A DNA stretch of 64,000 nucleotides from Staphylococcus pettenkoferi (GCF_026659735.1 NZ_JANSKK010000014.1:1-64000); one strand, 5' to 3'. Positions 45,501 to 56,320 are shown, numbered from the stretch's first letter. Notes: a model not told the origin generated them from the letters alone. A program made the numbers and translations.

Positions 45501-46739
45501 TTAATTATATAGTGGGTACTTAGAGGTTAGTGTACGCACACGTTCTTTCCCTTCTTTAAGTACTTGTTCATTCTCTGGGTCTTTCAAGACTAAGCTCATG
45601 ATTTTAGCCACTTCTTTAAAAGCCGCTTCGTCAAAACCACGCGTGGTCGCTGCCGGTGTACCTAGACGTAAGCCACTTGTCACGAAAGGCTTTTCCTCAT
45701 CAAATGGGATTGTATTCTTGTTGCAAGTAATACCGATATCGTCTAAGACTTCTTCAGCAATTTTACCAGTGATGCCTACTGAACTTTTAACATCTACACA
45801 GACGAGATGATTGTCTGTACCACCTGAAACGATACGGAAACCTTCTTCTTGAAGCGTTTCTGCCAAGACACGTGCATTAGCGATAACTTGAGCTTGGTAG
45901 TCTTTAAAGTCAGGCTGTAATGCTTCACCTAATGCGACAGCTTTAGCTGCAATGACGTGTTCTAATGGTCCACCTTGGATACCTGGGAAGATCTTCTTAT
46001 CTACCGCTTTCTTGTGCTCTTCTTTGCAGAGAATCATTCCCCCGCGAGGCCCTCGCAATGTCTTATGCGTCGTTGTCGTCACGAAATCTGCATATTCTAC
46101 AGGGTTAGGATGTAGACCTGCTGCGACTAAACCAGCAATATGTGCCATGTCCACCATCAATTTCGCTCCAACTTCATCCGCAATTGCTTTAAAGCGTTTA
46201 AAATCAATTTGACGTGAGTACGCTGAAGCGCCAGCTACGATAAGTTTCGGTTGATGTTTCTGCGCTAAGCGTTGCACTTCGTCATAATCAATCTTCTCAG
46301 TTTCTTTATCTACGCCATACTCGATAAAATTATAGAACTGCCCGCTAAAGTTCACTGGCGCACCATGTGTAAGGTGTCCGCCTTGACTTAAATTCATGCC
46401 TAATACAGTATCTCCATGTTCTAATGCTACAAGGTAAACGGCCATATTCGCTTGAGACCCAGAATGAGGTTGTACGTTTGCGTGTTCAGCGCCAAATAGC
46501 TCTTTCGCACGCGCGATAGCTAGGCGTTCAGAGACATCAACGTAGCTACATCCTCCATAGTAGCGACGGCCTGGATACCCTTCAGCATATTTATTCGTTA
46601 ATACTGAACCTTGTGCCTCCATTACCGCTTCTGAGACAAAGTTTTCTGAAGCAATAAGTTCAATATTATTATTCTGACGATTGAATTCGTTCTGAATTGC
46701 GTCATAGATTTCTTGATCTTGTTTCTGAATGAATGACAT
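45501..46739 (-). CDS. glyA: Serine hydroxymethyltransferase
   Basis: A 412-residue PLP enzyme converting serine and THF to glycine and methylene-THF. The PLP lysine is in [14 protein letters not shown], with [11 protein letters not shown] and [12 protein letters not shown] as other active-site strings. Starts [14 protein letters not shown] with AAGGGG upstream. 20 bp from ywlG. Confidence 0.98.
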   Translation of the reverse strand: MSFIQKQDQEIYDAIQNEFNRQNNNIELIASENFVSEAVMEAQGSVLTNKYAEGYPGRRYYGGCSYVDVSERLAIARAKELFGAEHANVQPHSGSQANMAVYLVALEHGDTVLGMNLSQGGHLTHGAPVNFSGQFYNFIEYGVDKETEKIDYDEVQRLAQKHQPKLIVAGASAYSRQIDFKRFKAIADEVGAKLMVDMAHIAGLVAAGLHPNPVEYADFVTTTTHKTLRGPRGGMILCKEEHKKAVDKKIFPGIQGGPLEHVIAAKAVALGEALQPDFKDYQAQVIANARVLAETLQEEGFRIVSGGTDNHLVCVDVKSSVGITGKIAEEVLDDIGITCNKNTIPFDEEKPFVTSGLRLGTPAATTRGFDEAAFKEVAKIMSLVLKDPENEQVLKEGKERVRTLTSKYPLYN

Positions 46740-46759
46740 AAGATAACCCCTTTTCTGTA

Positions 46760-47284
46760 TTAGTCGTATTTCGCACGCTCGCCACCTATCTTCTTAGGTC
46801 TTGAGGACGCGATAGTGACAACTGCTTCCCCTATTTGTTTAACTGATGTACGAATTGGAATAGCAACGTGTTTCAAGTGCATACCAATCAATGTCTGTCC
46901 GATATCAATACCTTTAGGTACTGTGATAGATTCCACGACTATCGGATCTTTCATATGTTGATAAGCATATGTTGCGAGACTGCCTCCTGCATGTACATCT
47001 GGAACGACTGTCACTTCTTCCATCGTGTATGGATCGTAATCAGCTCGCTCTATGGTGATCGCTCGGTTAATATGTTCACAACCTTGATAGACGAAATGCA
47101 CTCCCGTTTCTTTCTCGATTTGTTGAAAATGCTCAAATAACGTTTCAGCAATGTCCATCGAACCCACTGAACCAATGCGTTCACCGATCACTTCAGATGT
47201 CGAACAACCGATGACACATAATTCGCCTTTACGGAAGAATTGTTGTGCTTTGAGTTCGTCTAGTAATTGTTGTAAATTTTCCAC
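46760..47284 (-). CDS. ywlG: YwlG, DUF436/UPF0340 family protein
   Basis: A 175-residue protein of the UPF0340 family (function unknown). Strong signatures: [32 protein letters not shown] and [14 protein letters not shown]. The start I choose is GTG at 47284, after AGAGGTGGGAGT, which gives the usual family length (~174). The frame stays open to an ATG at 47359, whose extra 25 residues do not look like the family. Between ptpB and glyA, as in Bacillus. Confidence 0.88.
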   Translation of the reverse strand: MENLQQLLDELKAQQFFRKGELCVIGCSTSEVIGERIGSVGSMDIAETLFEHFQQIEKETGVHFVYQGCEHINRAITIERADYDPYTMEEVTVVPDVHAGGSLATYAYQHMKDPIVVESITVPKGIDIGQTLIGMHLKHVAIPIRTSVKQIGEAVVTIASSRPKKIGGERAKYD

Positions 47285-47676
47285 ACTCCCACCTCTTTCT
47301 TTTGAAGATTGGAGACAAGCGTTCGCATTCGGCGTCGAATGATGCTGTCGTTTGCTCATTTACCTGAAGTAAAATCGCGGCTCTCCATCATGTCTTCTCC
47401 TTGTATGGCAAACGCTTTCGCTCAATCTTCTGCTCGATTTGAAGGGCAAGCGTAGGCAATCGAGTTTAAAAGTTGTTACTCACATATTTTAGTGAAACAA
47501 CACCACTTTTTATTAAAATTAATGCCACACGCTCCACCATCGTTCATCGTCAATCGCAATAAATAATAATAAACAGACTCATAGCATGGTGCTATACAAC
47601 TTCAATTATAACGTATTTGTTGGTCGTCTCATACTATAAATATATGTGTCACACATTTCATACTTTCTTCTCAGCT
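47285..47676. other. ywlG upstream region with a short strongly initiated ORF
   Basis: About 390 bp between ptpB and ywlG, where Bacillus has rpiB; no rpiB remnant is visible. On the minus strand AAGGAG lies 5 nt before an 11-codon ORF (47390-47355, [11 protein letters not shown]). Its stop overlaps by ATGA the ATG at 47359 that opens the ywlG frame. This could be a leader peptide with coupled re-initiation, or chance. Confidence 0.35.
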
Positions 47677-48105
47677 TTACTGCTCATTGCTAAACTTTTT
47701 ACTTAATAGACGAACCGCATGGTCAATCTGCTCAAACGTCTCCTTATAAGTCGCTTTACTACCACCAATTGGATCGGTAATATCCCCTTCTAGACCAACA
47801 TATTCATTAAGCGTAAAGACATGACGTGCCTCTGGATTCATCGCCTGAATAATCTGTTGATGTTCACGCGTCATCGTCAGAATTAAATCCGCTTCCTTAA
47901 CGCCATCCCCTAGTGACTGGGCAGAACAAGGTTCAGGATAGCCTTTCGATTTGAGAATATCTATGCTATGCGCGGAGACTGGGGCGCCATCCATCGCAAA
48001 GATACCTCGTGATTCGCTTTCTACATCCGGCATATAATGTTGCGCGCTACTCTCTGCTAGTGGACTTCGACAAGTATTCCCCGTACACACGAAGATTATT
48101 TTCAT
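47677..48105 (-). CDS. ptpB: Low-molecular-weight protein tyrosine phosphatase PtpB-like
   Basis: A 142-residue LMW-PTP. The P-loop CTGNTCRSPLAE near the N-terminus holds the catalytic Cys and Arg, and the general-acid Asp is in ITDPIGGSKATYKE. The S. aureus PtpB/Bacillus YwlE homologues act on protein arginine phosphate. Its start overlaps the sua5 stop by 4 bp, so the two are coupled. Confidence 0.93.
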   Translation of the reverse strand: MKIIFVCTGNTCRSPLAESSAQHYMPDVESESRGIFAMDGAPVSAHSIDILKSKGYPEPCSAQSLGDGVKEADLILTMTREHQQIIQAMNPEARHVFTLNEYVGLEGDITDPIGGSKATYKETFEQIDHAVRLLSKKFSNEQ

Positions 48106-49133
48106 AACTCATCCCCCGTAACTACTTCTTGATTCGCAGCTTTCATTAAACGATTCATATACGCTTCCGCTTTCGACTGATGAGTAAAACCATAAATATA
48201 CGCACACGTAATTTCAGCTTCCGTATCTAAGTCATGTAGGATGCGATATAGATTATGGTTAGCCGTTTTTACATCTTCTTCATTGTCACACAGTGAGATA
48301 AAATGCCCGTTGTTTGGCACCCATTGTTGAAGACTTTTCGGAACGACAAATGCAGTATGCTGCCAATCTTTATCATTTGAGATAGTGTGATTTAATTCAG
48401 TTAACACGGTTACCGGCGTATCTGGCGCGTAATGCTTATATTTCATACCCGGCGCAATAGGTTTTCCATCTTTCAAACCACTTTTACCCTCTACACTGTG
48501 TGGTAATACAGCTTCAATCATCTCTTTCGTAACCGCTCCAGGTCGTGCAATTTGGAACGGATATGTCGTACAATCTAAGACCGTACTCTCAAGTCCTTCT
48601 TCACTTTGATCGCCATTCACTATGCCAGCGACACGACCGTTCAAATCGGCGAACGCGTGCTGAAACATAGTAGGTGACGGTCGACCGCTTAAATTGGCGC
48701 TTGGTGCCGCAATAGGTAAATTGACATACTGCAGTATACGACGTCCTACAGGATGACTTGGCATTCTTACCGCGATAGAATTTAAGCCACCTGTCACTCG
48801 TTCACAAAGATATCCTGCTTTCAACGGTAAAATAAAAGATATAGGTCCAGGCCAGAAAGCACGCATCAGCTCACGAACTTGTGGAGACACTTCCTCAACG
48901 AAATCATCGAGTTGCGTCATGCTATAAATATGCACGATTAACGGATTATCTGAAGGTCGTCCTTTCGCTTCATAAATTCGTTTTACCGCTGCGTCACTAC
49001 ACGCGTTGCCACCAAGACCATAGACCGTTTCAGTAGGAATAACGACAAGTTCTGACGCTTCAAACTGTTTTTTAATGTCATTTAAATCTTGTTCAGAAAT
49101 GTGATCGCGCATATGCCAAACTTTCGTTTCCAT
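48102..49133 (-). CDS. ywlC: L-threonylcarbamoyladenylate synthase
   Basis: A 343-residue Sua5/YwlC enzyme for the first step of tRNA t6A37 synthesis. YrdC domain: PTETVYGLGGNA, KGRPSDNPLIVHI, SIAVRMPSHPVGR, APSANLSGRPSPT. A C-terminal Sua5 domain follows (~210-343; PGMKYKHYAPD linker). Good AAAGGAGG 8 nt before the ATG. Confidence 0.95.
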   Translation of the reverse strand: METKVWHMRDHISEQDLNDIKKQFEASELVVIPTETVYGLGGNACSDAAVKRIYEAKGRPSDNPLIVHIYSMTQLDDFVEEVSPQVRELMRAFWPGPISFILPLKAGYLCERVTGGLNSIAVRMPSHPVGRRILQYVNLPIAAPSANLSGRPSPTMFQHAFADLNGRVAGIVNGDQSEEGLESTVLDCTTYPFQIARPGAVTKEMIEAVLPHSVEGKSGLKDGKPIAPGMKYKHYAPDTPVTVLTELNHTISNDKDWQHTAFVVPKSLQQWVPNNGHFISLCDNEEDVKTANHNLYRILHDLDTEAEITCAYIYGFTHQSKAEAYMNRLMKAANQEVVTGDEL

Positions 49134-49183
49134 CCGACTTCCCTCCTTTGATAAAGTGTATTATCGTTATCGCTAAACTGTAT

Positions 49184-49247
49184 AAAAAAAGAAGGTGTGA
49201 GCGAGCATAACTTTAGCTTTCGACTAAAGCACGCTCTTCTCACCCCC
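49184..49247 (-). terminator. Large hairpin between prmC and ywlC
   Basis: On the minus strand GGTGAG...GAGC...CTTTAG, loop TCGAAAG, then CTAAAG...GCTC...CTCACACC, followed by TTCTTTTTTT. A long interrupted stem ending in a T-run: a terminator for tdk-prfA-prmC. It lies ~50 bp before the ywlC ribosome binding site. Confidence 0.75.
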
Positions 49248-49305
49248 TTATACTCAAGTATTTTAATTTGAGTCACTTCTAACTATTGTCATGTCTTTAA
49301 CGCAA

Positions 49306-50154
49306 TTACGATTCTGACGTCCATACAAACGACGCTATACGCTCATTACTATTGATATCTTGAACGACGTCAACATTGAGCCATGGGTATAATGCATGAA
49401 TCAATTGTGTAATACGTTCACCTTGTTGGTAACCTATTTCAAAGGTGACTACTGCCTCTGGATTTAGCACTTGAGGTAGTTCTTTTAAGATTTTATGATA
49501 AATCGCTAAACCTCGATCTTCTGCAAATAACGCTACCTGTGGCTCATAACGTTTTACAGACTCACCCATCACCTCAAGCTCATCTTCACTGATATAGGGT
49601 GGATTTGAAATTAACCCATCTACTTTAATCCCTTGCTCTATCAATGGTTCAAGTGTGTTTCCTTCAAGAAATTCAATATCTACCTCGTGTTCAGCAGCAT
49701 TAGCACGAGCGACTTGCAACGCCTCTTCCGAAATATCCGTAGCGAGGACTTCAGCTGATGGCGTAATATGCTTAATCATAATTGGCAAGTTGCCACTGCC
49801 TGTGCCTATATCGACTACTCGCGCGTGAGGACGAAGTTGCTTCACAAAGTGCAACATGACTTCCTCTGTTTCCGGACGAGGGATGAGACAAGACGGATTC
49901 ACCTTGAACCGTTCCCCATAAAAGTACTGATAGCCGAGGATGTATTGAACAGGTTCACCTTCGAGTAGACGCTGCATACCTAGTTTAAACTGTTGAACTT
50001 CAGCTTCTGTCATCTTGTCGTCTTTCTTCATTATAAAATCATGTCGACGCCAATCTAATAACTCGAAAAAGAGCCATTCGACACTTGTAGGTTCAATACC
50101 GTCCCTCTCTGCCTCGCTTCGTGCTTGTCGCAGTACTTCACTATAGCTCGCCAT
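49306..50154 (-). CDS. prmC: Release factor glutamine methyltransferase
   Basis: A 282-residue SAM-dependent methyltransferase that N5-methylates the GGQ glutamine of release factors. Motif I is [13 protein letters not shown], and the NPPY catalytic motif is [10 protein letters not shown]. It overlaps the prfA end by 14 bp, tying the modifier to its substrate. Confidence 0.95.
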   Translation of the reverse strand: MASYSEVLRQARSEAERDGIEPTSVEWLFFELLDWRRHDFIMKKDDKMTEAEVQQFKLGMQRLLEGEPVQYILGYQYFYGERFKVNPSCLIPRPETEEVMLHFVKQLRPHARVVDIGTGSGNLPIMIKHITPSAEVLATDISEEALQVARANAAEHEVDIEFLEGNTLEPLIEQGIKVDGLISNPPYISEDELEVMGESVKRYEPQVALFAEDRGLAIYHKILKELPQVLNPEAVVTFEIGYQQGERITQLIHALYPWLNVDVVQDINSNERIASFVWTSES

Positions 50155-51220
50155 TATTAAGTTCTTTCAATTTCTCTGTTTGTTCAGAAAGTGTAAGCGC
50201 ATCGATAATTTCATCGAGTTTACCTTCAACGATTTGGTCTAATTTCTGAATCGTTAAACCGATACGATGGTCTGTCACACGATTTTGTGGGTAGTTATAC
50301 GTTCTGATACGTTCTGAACGATCGCCTGTCCCTACTGCTGACTTACGTTCAGACGCGTATTTCTCTTCTTCTTCTTGAACTTTCATATCGTAGACACGTG
50401 CTTTTAAGACTTTCATCGCTTTCTCACGGTTTTTAATTTGAGATTTTTCATCTTGAGAAGTTACAACTGTACCTGTTGGTGTGTGCGTAATACGTACAGC
50501 TGAGTCAGTTGTATTAACGTGCTGACCACCTGCACCACTAGAACGATACGTATCAATTTTAATATCTTCATTTCGGATTTCGACCTCTACGTCTTCAGCT
50601 TCCGGCAGTACCGCCACAGTCGCTGTAGAGGTATGGATACGGCCGCCTGATTCTGTCTCAGGTACGCGTTGAACACGGTGTGCCCCGTTCTCATATTTCA
50701 ATTTAGAATAAGCGCCTTGCCCTTGAATCATGAAACTTACTTCTTTGTAGCCACCGTGGTCACTGGCATTCGCCTCAACGATATCTGTCTTGTAACCTAA
50801 AGTTTCACTGTAACGTGAGTACATTCTCAATAAGTCGCCGGCAAAGATAGCTGCTTCGTCCCCACCAGCCGCAGCACGGATCTCAACGATAACGTTCTTG
50901 TCGTCATTTGGATCTTTAGGGATAAGTAAAAATTTCAACTGTTCTTCAAGTTCAGGGACTTGAGGTTTCAAATCGCTCGCTTCTTCTTTAAGCATATCGA
51001 TTTCGTCTTTGTCTTTCGTCTCTCTTAACATTTCATCAATATCAGCTAAATCTTCTTTAACTTGTTTATATTCTCGATACACATCGACCGTCTTCTGCAG
51101 GTCTGCCTGTTCTTTAGAATAAGCACGGAGCTTATCAGAATCATTGACAACTTCTGGGTCACTCAATAGTTCGTTTAATTGTTCATATCTTTCTTCAACA
51201 ATATCTAATTGATCAAACAC
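50141..51220 (-). CDS. prfA: Peptide chain release factor 1
   Basis: A 359-residue RF1 that terminates at UAA/UAG. The GGQ motif is in [16 protein letters not shown]; the codon-recognition region lies around residues 180-195 ([17 protein letters not shown]). The start is GTG with AAGGAGG 8 nt upstream, directly abutting the tdk stop (TAAGTG). Confidence 0.97.
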   Translation of the reverse strand: MFDQLDIVEERYEQLNELLSDPEVVNDSDKLRAYSKEQADLQKTVDVYREYKQVKEDLADIDEMLRETKDKDEIDMLKEEASDLKPQVPELEEQLKFLLIPKDPNDDKNVIVEIRAAAGGDEAAIFAGDLLRMYSRYSETLGYKTDIVEANASDHGGYKEVSFMIQGQGAYSKLKYENGAHRVQRVPETESGGRIHTSTATVAVLPEAEDVEVEIRNEDIKIDTYRSSGAGGQHVNTTDSAVRITHTPTGTVVTSQDEKSQIKNREKAMKVLKARVYDMKVQEEEEKYASERKSAVGTGDRSERIRTYNYPQNRVTDHRIGLTIQKLDQIVEGKLDEIIDALTLSEQTEKLKELNNGEL

Positions 51221-51826
51221 TTAAAGTTCCTCCTTCTCTTTCTTGTCATCACTTGGTGCCACGATATGATGAGCACGACATCGCGGTTCGTAACTTTCAT
51301 TAGCACCAACTAATATCACAGGGTCATCTACTTTCGCCGGTTTACCGTCAATCAGACGTTGCGTGCGACTTGAAGACGAACCACAAACTGCACACACTGC
51401 TTGAAGTTTAATGATAATCTCACTTACAGCAAGCATTGCAGGCATGGGTTCAAACGGCTGACCTCGGAAGTCCATGTCGAGCCCTGCTGTCACAACACGA
51501 TGACCTTGATCAGCGAGTTGTTCTGCTATATGTACAATTTCAGCGTCGAAGAACTGCACTTCATCAATGCCAATCACATCGACATCTGATAAATCAAATT
51601 TAAGAATTTCGGCAGCGGTAGTAATATTGTATGCCTCTATCGCGTTACCGTTGTGGGACACAATCTTATCTTTGTCATATCGATCATCAATCGCAGGCTT
51701 AAACACAATCACTTTCTGTTTCGCGTAAAGACCTCTGCGCAATCGTCGAATCAACTCTTCAGATTTCCCACTAAACATGCTTCCTGTAATACACTCTATC
51801 CAGCCAGAGTGATAAGTTTCGTACAT
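51221..51826 (-). CDS. tdk: Thymidine kinase
   Basis: A 201-residue type II thymidine kinase. P-loop [26 protein letters not shown] and the zinc cysteines (CAVCG and a later CRAHH) are intact. The ATG at 51826 is preceded by AAGGTGG; the in-frame ATG at 51853 is less likely. First gene of tdk-prfA-prmC. Confidence 0.96.
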   Translation of the reverse strand: MYETYHSGWIECITGSMFSGKSEELIRRLRRGLYAKQKVIVFKPAIDDRYDKDKIVSHNGNAIEAYNITTAAEILKFDLSDVDVIGIDEVQFFDAEIVHIAEQLADQGHRVVTAGLDMDFRGQPFEPMPAMLAVSEIIIKLQAVCAVCGSSSSRTQRLIDGKPAKVDDPVILVGANESYEPRCRAHHIVAPSDDKKEKEEL

Positions 51827-51877
51827 GATGTGATCCACCTTTTTTAAAAACATAATCGGTTCATTATATCATAGGAG

Positions 51878-51913
51878 CAAGACAGAAATCTATTTGATTT
51901 CGTCGTCTTGCCC
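51878..51913. repeat. Palindromic repeat copy (CAAGACAGAAAT type)
   Basis: CAAGACAGAAATC...GATTTCGTCGTCTTGCCC, an imperfect hairpin. Same layout as the copy at 52036-52070 (two or three base differences within 30) and related to 9887-9923. Confidence 0.65.
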
Positions 51914-52035
51914 TCGCAAGGCTGACTAGCATGGTCAATAGCGCTTATGCCATTGAGCATGCAGACAGCTACTGCGTCATTTATTTAAATAGAACTGACA
52001 GGTCTCTACGTCTGGTTCATCGTTAATAAATTATT

Positions 52036-52070
52036 AAGACAGAAATTTATTTGATTTCATTATCTTGCCC
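52036..52070. repeat. Palindromic repeat copy (CAAGACAGAAAT type), second
   Basis: AAGACAGAAATTTATTTGAT, then TTCATTATCTTGCCC. Same orientation as the first copy. The 3' arm has more mismatches, so this copy is the more decayed of the two. Confidence 0.65.
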
Positions 52071-52180
52071 CACGAGTGAGCTTTTTTACTTTAAAATTAA
52101 TTACACTAAATTTTAATTCTAGAAGCATTTTCTCAAATATGCCTCTGAGTCTTTTGAAGTTAACCCACTCTATAAACAGA

Positions 52181-52215
52181 AAAAAGCATCCCCATACACG
52201 GATGAGAATGCTTGA
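52181..52215 (-). terminator. Terminator of rpmE2
   Basis: On the minus strand AAGCATTCTCATCC and GGGGATGCTT pair around GTGTAT, followed by TTTTTC. It lies ~10 bp after the rpmE2 stop. Confidence 0.75.
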
Positions 52216-52224
52216 ATGTTAGAA

Positions 52225-52485
52225 TTAATTGTTGTTGTTTGATTTGAAACCAAATTTCTTGTTGAAACGTTCCACACGACCATCCGCAGCTGCGAATTTT
52301 TGACGTCCTGTGTAGAATGGGTGTGAATCTGATGAAACGTCTAAACGAATTACTGGGTATTCGTTGCCGTCTTCCCATTCCATAGTTTCTGATGATGTTT
52401 TAGTAGAACCACTTAAGAATTTGTAGTTAGTTGTAGTATCTAAAAAGATAACTTTGTGGTAATCTGGATGGATTCCTTGTTTCAT
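52225..52485 (-). CDS. rpmE2: Ribosomal protein L31 type B
   Basis: An 86-residue L31 without the zinc cysteines, so the C-minus (type B) form, usable when zinc is scarce. Signatures [15 protein letters not shown] and [19 protein letters not shown] upstream. Located between tdk and rho as in S. aureus, where it is the constitutive L31. Confidence 0.97.
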   Translation of the reverse strand: MKQGIHPDYHKVIFLDTTTNYKFLSGSTKTSSETMEWEDGNEYPVIRLDVSSDSHPFYTGRQKFAAADGRVERFNKKFGFKSNNNN

Positions 52486-52651
52486 TATTTTCAGCTCCTT
52501 TGCCCTGAACCATCTGGAACAGAGTTATTTATGAGTTTTTAACCAATACTAAATCATTATAAGTGCTATGTGCGTAAAACGCAACCCCTTGAGGTAGAAC
52601 TCTTCATTCTTTCTCTCTTAAAATAAAACGCTTGGCATCAGCACAGTTTCA

Positions 52652-53968
52652 CTAAATAATTGGCTTACCGGTCTTCGTACTTTCTTTCGCTGCTTCTTGT
52701 AATTGGATAAAGAATTCATGGTTGTTATCAGTGCGTTTTAACTTGCGGATAAAACGCTCTGTGAAATCGAGTGAATCTGTAAACATGTTGCGTAACTGCC
52801 ATAGAGATTCAAGCTCTTTGCGAGAAATGAGTAATTCCTCTTTACGGGTAGAACTGCGACCGATATCAATTGCTGGGAAGACACGACGCTCAGCAAGTTT
52901 ACGATCAAGATGGAGTTCCATGTTACCTGTACCTTTGAACTCTTCGTAAATCATGTCATCCATACGTGAACCTGTGTCGACAAGTGCAGTAGCAAGAATC
53001 GTTAAACTGCCACCTGCTTCGATATTACGCGCCGCGCCGAAGAAAGCTTTCGGTTTGTGTAATGAAGCAGGATCAAGCCCACCTGATAAAGTACGACCAC
53101 TTGGAGGAATAACCAAGTTGTACGCACGTGCAAGACGTGTGATAGAGTCCATAAGGATAATTACGTCTTTGCCTATTTCGACGAGACGTTTTGCACGTTC
53201 TAATAATAACTCCGCCACTTTCACGTGATGTTGTGGGGGTTCGTCGAAAGTAGAATGTACAACTTCTGCACTTTCAACAGAACGCTCAATATCTGTAACC
53301 TCTTCTGGTCGCTCACCTACGAGTAAGACGAAAAGTTCTGCATCAGGTTTGTTCTCAGCCATCGCATTAGCGATTTCTTTCAAGAGCGATGTCTTACCTG
53401 CTTTCGGTGGCGCAACGATAAGACCACGTTGCCCTAAACCGATCGGTGTGATCAAATCCATGATACGTGTTGAATAATTTGTAGGCGTTGTTTCAAGCAT
53501 AATGCGTTCTTCAGGATAAAGAGGTGTGAGCGCTTGGAAGTGAGGCCGTTTCTTAACTTCTTCCGCATTCTCGTCATTGACGAAGTCGACTTGGAGTAAA
53601 CCGTAGTATTTCTCATTGTCTTTCGGCTTTCGCACTTTTCCTGTGACCTTGTCGCCACGTTTAATCTCAAAGCGACGAATTTGACTTGCGGAAATGTAAA
53701 TATCCTTCTCACCTTTGGAGTAGTTGACTGTTCTCAAGAATCCGTAGCCATCTGGTTGTATATCATCGAGAATCCCTTCCATGTAGTAATTCCCGTCTTT
53801 TTCCATTTGTGCTTCCATAATCGCAAGCACTAATTCTTTTTTATTTAATTTACTATAATTGGATAGCTTTAAATTTTTAGCTTTTTGAGTGAGCTCTTTA
53901 GTAGTGTTGTGTTTATATAATTCGTGGAACGATTCATATTGAGGAGATGTACGTTCTTTTTCAGGCAT
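52652..53968 (-). CDS. rho: Transcription termination factor Rho
   Basis: A 438-residue hexameric RNA helicase. N-terminal Rho_N helical domain (ELTQKAKNLKLSNYSKLNKK), cold-shock-like RNA-binding domain (GILDDIQPDGYGFLR), then the ATPase with Walker A GLIVAPPKAGKTSLLKEIA, Walker B VIILMDSITRLARAYN and the Q/R loop (GLDPASLHKPK). Complete and standard. ~165 bp before rpmE2. Confidence 0.97.
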   Translation of the reverse strand: MPEKERTSPQYESFHELYKHNTTKELTQKAKNLKLSNYSKLNKKELVLAIMEAQMEKDGNYYMEGILDDIQPDGYGFLRTVNYSKGEKDIYISASQIRRFEIKRGDKVTGKVRKPKDNEKYYGLLQVDFVNDENAEEVKKRPHFQALTPLYPEERIMLETTPTNYSTRIMDLITPIGLGQRGLIVAPPKAGKTSLLKEIANAMAENKPDAELFVLLVGERPEEVTDIERSVESAEVVHSTFDEPPQHHVKVAELLLERAKRLVEIGKDVIILMDSITRLARAYNLVIPPSGRTLSGGLDPASLHKPKAFFGAARNIEAGGSLTILATALVDTGSRMDDMIYEEFKGTGNMELHLDRKLAERRVFPAIDIGRSSTRKEELLISRKELESLWQLRNMFTDSLDFTERFIRKLKRTDNNHEFFIQLQEAAKESTKTGKPII

Positions 53969-54332
53969 AATCTTGCACCCATTTCATTTAAATTTAGTTA
54001 ACAAGATTGATTGTTATATAACATTCTGGCATATCATCCAATAAGTCGAAGAGCACCTTATAAGATGATGAGATAAGATATGTATAATTAAGCTGTATAA
54101 CGTACAATTTACACGCGTTCTCGGTGCACTATCGTCTGAGTTGAATCGCAGTCCTATATTCAGTAATAGGTGACTACCAATTTCTTAAATTATATAATCT
54201 TCTCAATCTTATTACCTTAATTACTATAGCAAAATTTATCCGCAAATACAAAAACATTCTTGTTATGACTATGACTTTTAAAAATGAGAATCATCTAGTC
54301 TCTCATACCATCAACTCACTCCTTTGAATTGC
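53969..54332. other. Intergenic region rho to aldA
   Basis: About 360 bp, AT-rich, carrying presumably the rho promoter. AAAGGAG at ~54316-54322 (minus) is followed only by two-codon frames. No gene or structured RNA recognised. Confidence 0.45.
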
Positions 54333-54371
54333 AAAAAAAGCCCGTTCAAAGCGTGTGCCTTGAACGAGCTT
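54333..54371 (-). terminator. Terminator of aldA
   Basis: On the minus strand AAGCTCGTTCAA and TTGAACGGGCTT pair around GGCACACGCT, followed by TTTTTGC. It lies 18 bp after the aldA stop. Confidence 0.85.
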
Positions 54372-54388
54372 GAAATCCTCTTCATCTA

Positions 54389-55822
54389 TTATTTGTAATA
54401 ACCTGCGATAGATTTCACTTCTAAGAATTCTTCAATACCGTAGTCGCCCCATTCACGGCCTAAACCAGATTGTTTGTAACCGCCGAATGGAAGATCAGGT
54501 TTACGACCTGCTTCGTTAAGCTCTACAGTACCTGCTTCAATATAGTGCGCGATGTGACGTAATGTTTCTTTATCTTTACCAAAGACATAAGAAGCAAGTC
54601 CGTATTTCGTATCGTTCGCAATTTCAATTGCTTCATCAATGTCATTATAAGTGATGATAGACATTACAGGTCCGAAGATTTCTTCTTGAGCAATTGTCAT
54701 TTTATTATCTACATTGTTAAAGATTGTTGGACGTGCGAAGTAACCTTGTTCGAGACCTTCTGGTTTACCAGGGCCACCGAAGAAGAGTTCTGCACCTTCT
54801 TCAACACCTTTATCAATATAAGATTGAACTTGATCAAATTGTTTTTTACTAATAATCGGACCTACTTGCGTACCTTCTTCACGTGGATCGCCAACTTTAA
54901 CCGCTTCAAATTGTTTCTTCACAGCAGTTAAGAAATCGTCTTTAATGCTTTCTGGAACGAGTGTACGTGTACCTGCAGTACAAACTTGTCCAGTGTTGTT
55001 AACAACTTTCATTGTTGCGGCTTTCGCTGCTTCTTCGATATCAGCATCATCAAGGATAATATAAGGTGACTTACCACCTAATTCAAGTGAGACTTTCTTG
55101 AAGTCTTTAGATGCTTTCTCCATGATCTTGCTACCTGTGCCGCCTGAACCAGTGAATGACATCATGCGTACTTTAGGGTGTTCACTAAGTGGGTTACCTA
55201 CACCTTCACCGTCACCATTAACGAGGTTGAACACACCTTTAGGTACACCGACTTTGTCGAAGATTTCAGCTAAGATGATTGCTGCATATGGTGTTTCTTC
55301 AGAAGGTTTCAAGACAACAGGACTTCCTGCTGCAAATGCTGCTGCGAGTTTCAAGGAAGTTTGGTTTGTCGGGAAGTTCCAAGGTGTTACGAGCCCAGCA
55401 ACACCAATACCTTCTTTAACTACTAAGTCGTCGCCACGACGTTCTTCAAATTCAAATGAATCTAAGGCATCTCTTGCTGCTTGGAAGTGGTTGATGCCTG
55501 CTTGGTAGTGTACATCTTCAGAAACTTTAAGTGGTGAACCTAATTCATCAGTAATTGCTTCAATGATATCTTGCTTTCTATTCTTGTATTCTTGCAAGAT
55601 CTTATCTAATAATTCTTTACGTTCTTCTACTGAACTATGACGGAATTCCACTGCAACTTTGTCTGCAACTTCTACCGCTTTATCGACATCTTCTTTATTA
55701 CCTGCTGCAATTGTTCCTAACACTTCTTCTGTCGCAGGATTGATGACTTCGAGTGTTTCACCGCTTGCACTCTCTACCCATTCACCGTTGATATATTGTT
55801 TATTATAGTTTCTCATGATCAT
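54389..55822 (-). CDS. aldA: NAD-dependent aldehyde dehydrogenase
   Basis: A 475-477 residue aldehyde dehydrogenase. The catalytic Cys is in [12 protein letters not shown] and the general-base Glu in [20 protein letters not shown] is the cofactor site. The substrate is not defined by sequence. AAGGAG is 6 nt before ATG 55822; a second ATG two codons on is also possible. Next to the qsrR-type regulator, so an aldehyde/quinone stress role is conceivable. Confidence 0.93.
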   Translation of the reverse strand: MIMRNYNKQYINGEWVESASGETLEVINPATEEVLGTIAAGNKEDVDKAVEVADKVAVEFRHSSVEERKELLDKILQEYKNRKQDIIEAITDELGSPLKVSEDVHYQAGINHFQAARDALDSFEFEERRGDDLVVKEGIGVAGLVTPWNFPTNQTSLKLAAAFAAGSPVVLKPSEETPYAAIILAEIFDKVGVPKGVFNLVNGDGEGVGNPLSEHPKVRMMSFTGSGGTGSKIMEKASKDFKKVSLELGGKSPYIILDDADIEEAAKAATMKVVNNTGQVCTAGTRTLVPESIKDDFLTAVKKQFEAVKVGDPREEGTQVGPIISKKQFDQVQSYIDKGVEEGAELFFGGPGKPEGLEQGYFARPTIFNNVDNKMTIAQEEIFGPVMSIITYNDIDEAIEIANDTKYGLASYVFGKDKETLRHIAHYIEAGTVELNEAGRKPDLPFGGYKQSGLGREWGDYGIEEFLEVKSIAGYYK

Positions 55823-55999
55823 TATACACTCCTTATTTCGTGTTGGTATTACTATTTCCTTTTTCCTAAATCATTAAACATAGTAAAATGGTAAGGTTTA
55901 TCGTATGAGAAAAAGCGATAGTCTGCAACCATTTTGACTTCGGTTGCTCGACTACCGCTTAATATTTCGAAATGATCATATATGAGCTCGCCAGCACTA

Positions 56000-56320
56000 A
56001 TGTTCTTCAAGTTGAATGTGTGCTTGCGCCCATTCTTCAATCGGTTCAAGTGCTTGAGCGAGCGAAATACCTTTATCTGTAAGTTTATAGACAATCGTTA
56101 CTGGATTGGTAGAGACAATGTCTTTCGTTAGCAATCCCCAATCGCTCAATTCCGTCAGTTTTAAACTGAGTGAGCGTGGTGTGATTGTCTTTAAATCTCT
56201 CTTCATTTCTGTAAAATGCGCTTGGTGCTCAGGACATCGTGAAAGATAATTGATGATTAAACCGTTCCAACTGCGCCCGAGTATTTTAAAGGTTTCTTCG
56301 AGATAAGGACATACTTCCAT
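56000..56320 (-). CDS. qsrR: HxlR/MarR-type quinone-sensing repressor (QsrR-like)
   Basis: A ~107-residue winged-helix HxlR protein (stop codon at about 55997-55999). It begins MEVCPYLEETFKILGRSWNG, which is very like S. aureus QsrR; Cys4 would be the conserved sensing cysteine. A second Cys is in YLSRC (Cys29), but the third cysteine I recall three residues later in QsrR is replaced (CPEH). QsrR represses quinone-detoxifying genes until alkylated. ATG 56320 follows AAGGTG by 6 nt. Between murZ and aldA, as I recall in S. aureus. Confidence 0.8.

Larger units (their letters stand above)
51827..52224. other. Intergenic region tdk to rpmE2 with two palindromic repeats
   Basis: About 400 bp with no gene. 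It contains two near-identical copies of a palindromic element (listed separately) ~125 bp apart and the rpmE2 terminator. The tdk promoter must lie here but I could not fix it. Confidence 0.5.

Noticed and set aside
49184-49247. T-box or other amino-acid riboswitch before ywlC
   Set aside because: The hairpin lacks the T-box TGG bulge sequence and specifier loop layout; a terminator for the tdk-prfA-prmC operon is enough.
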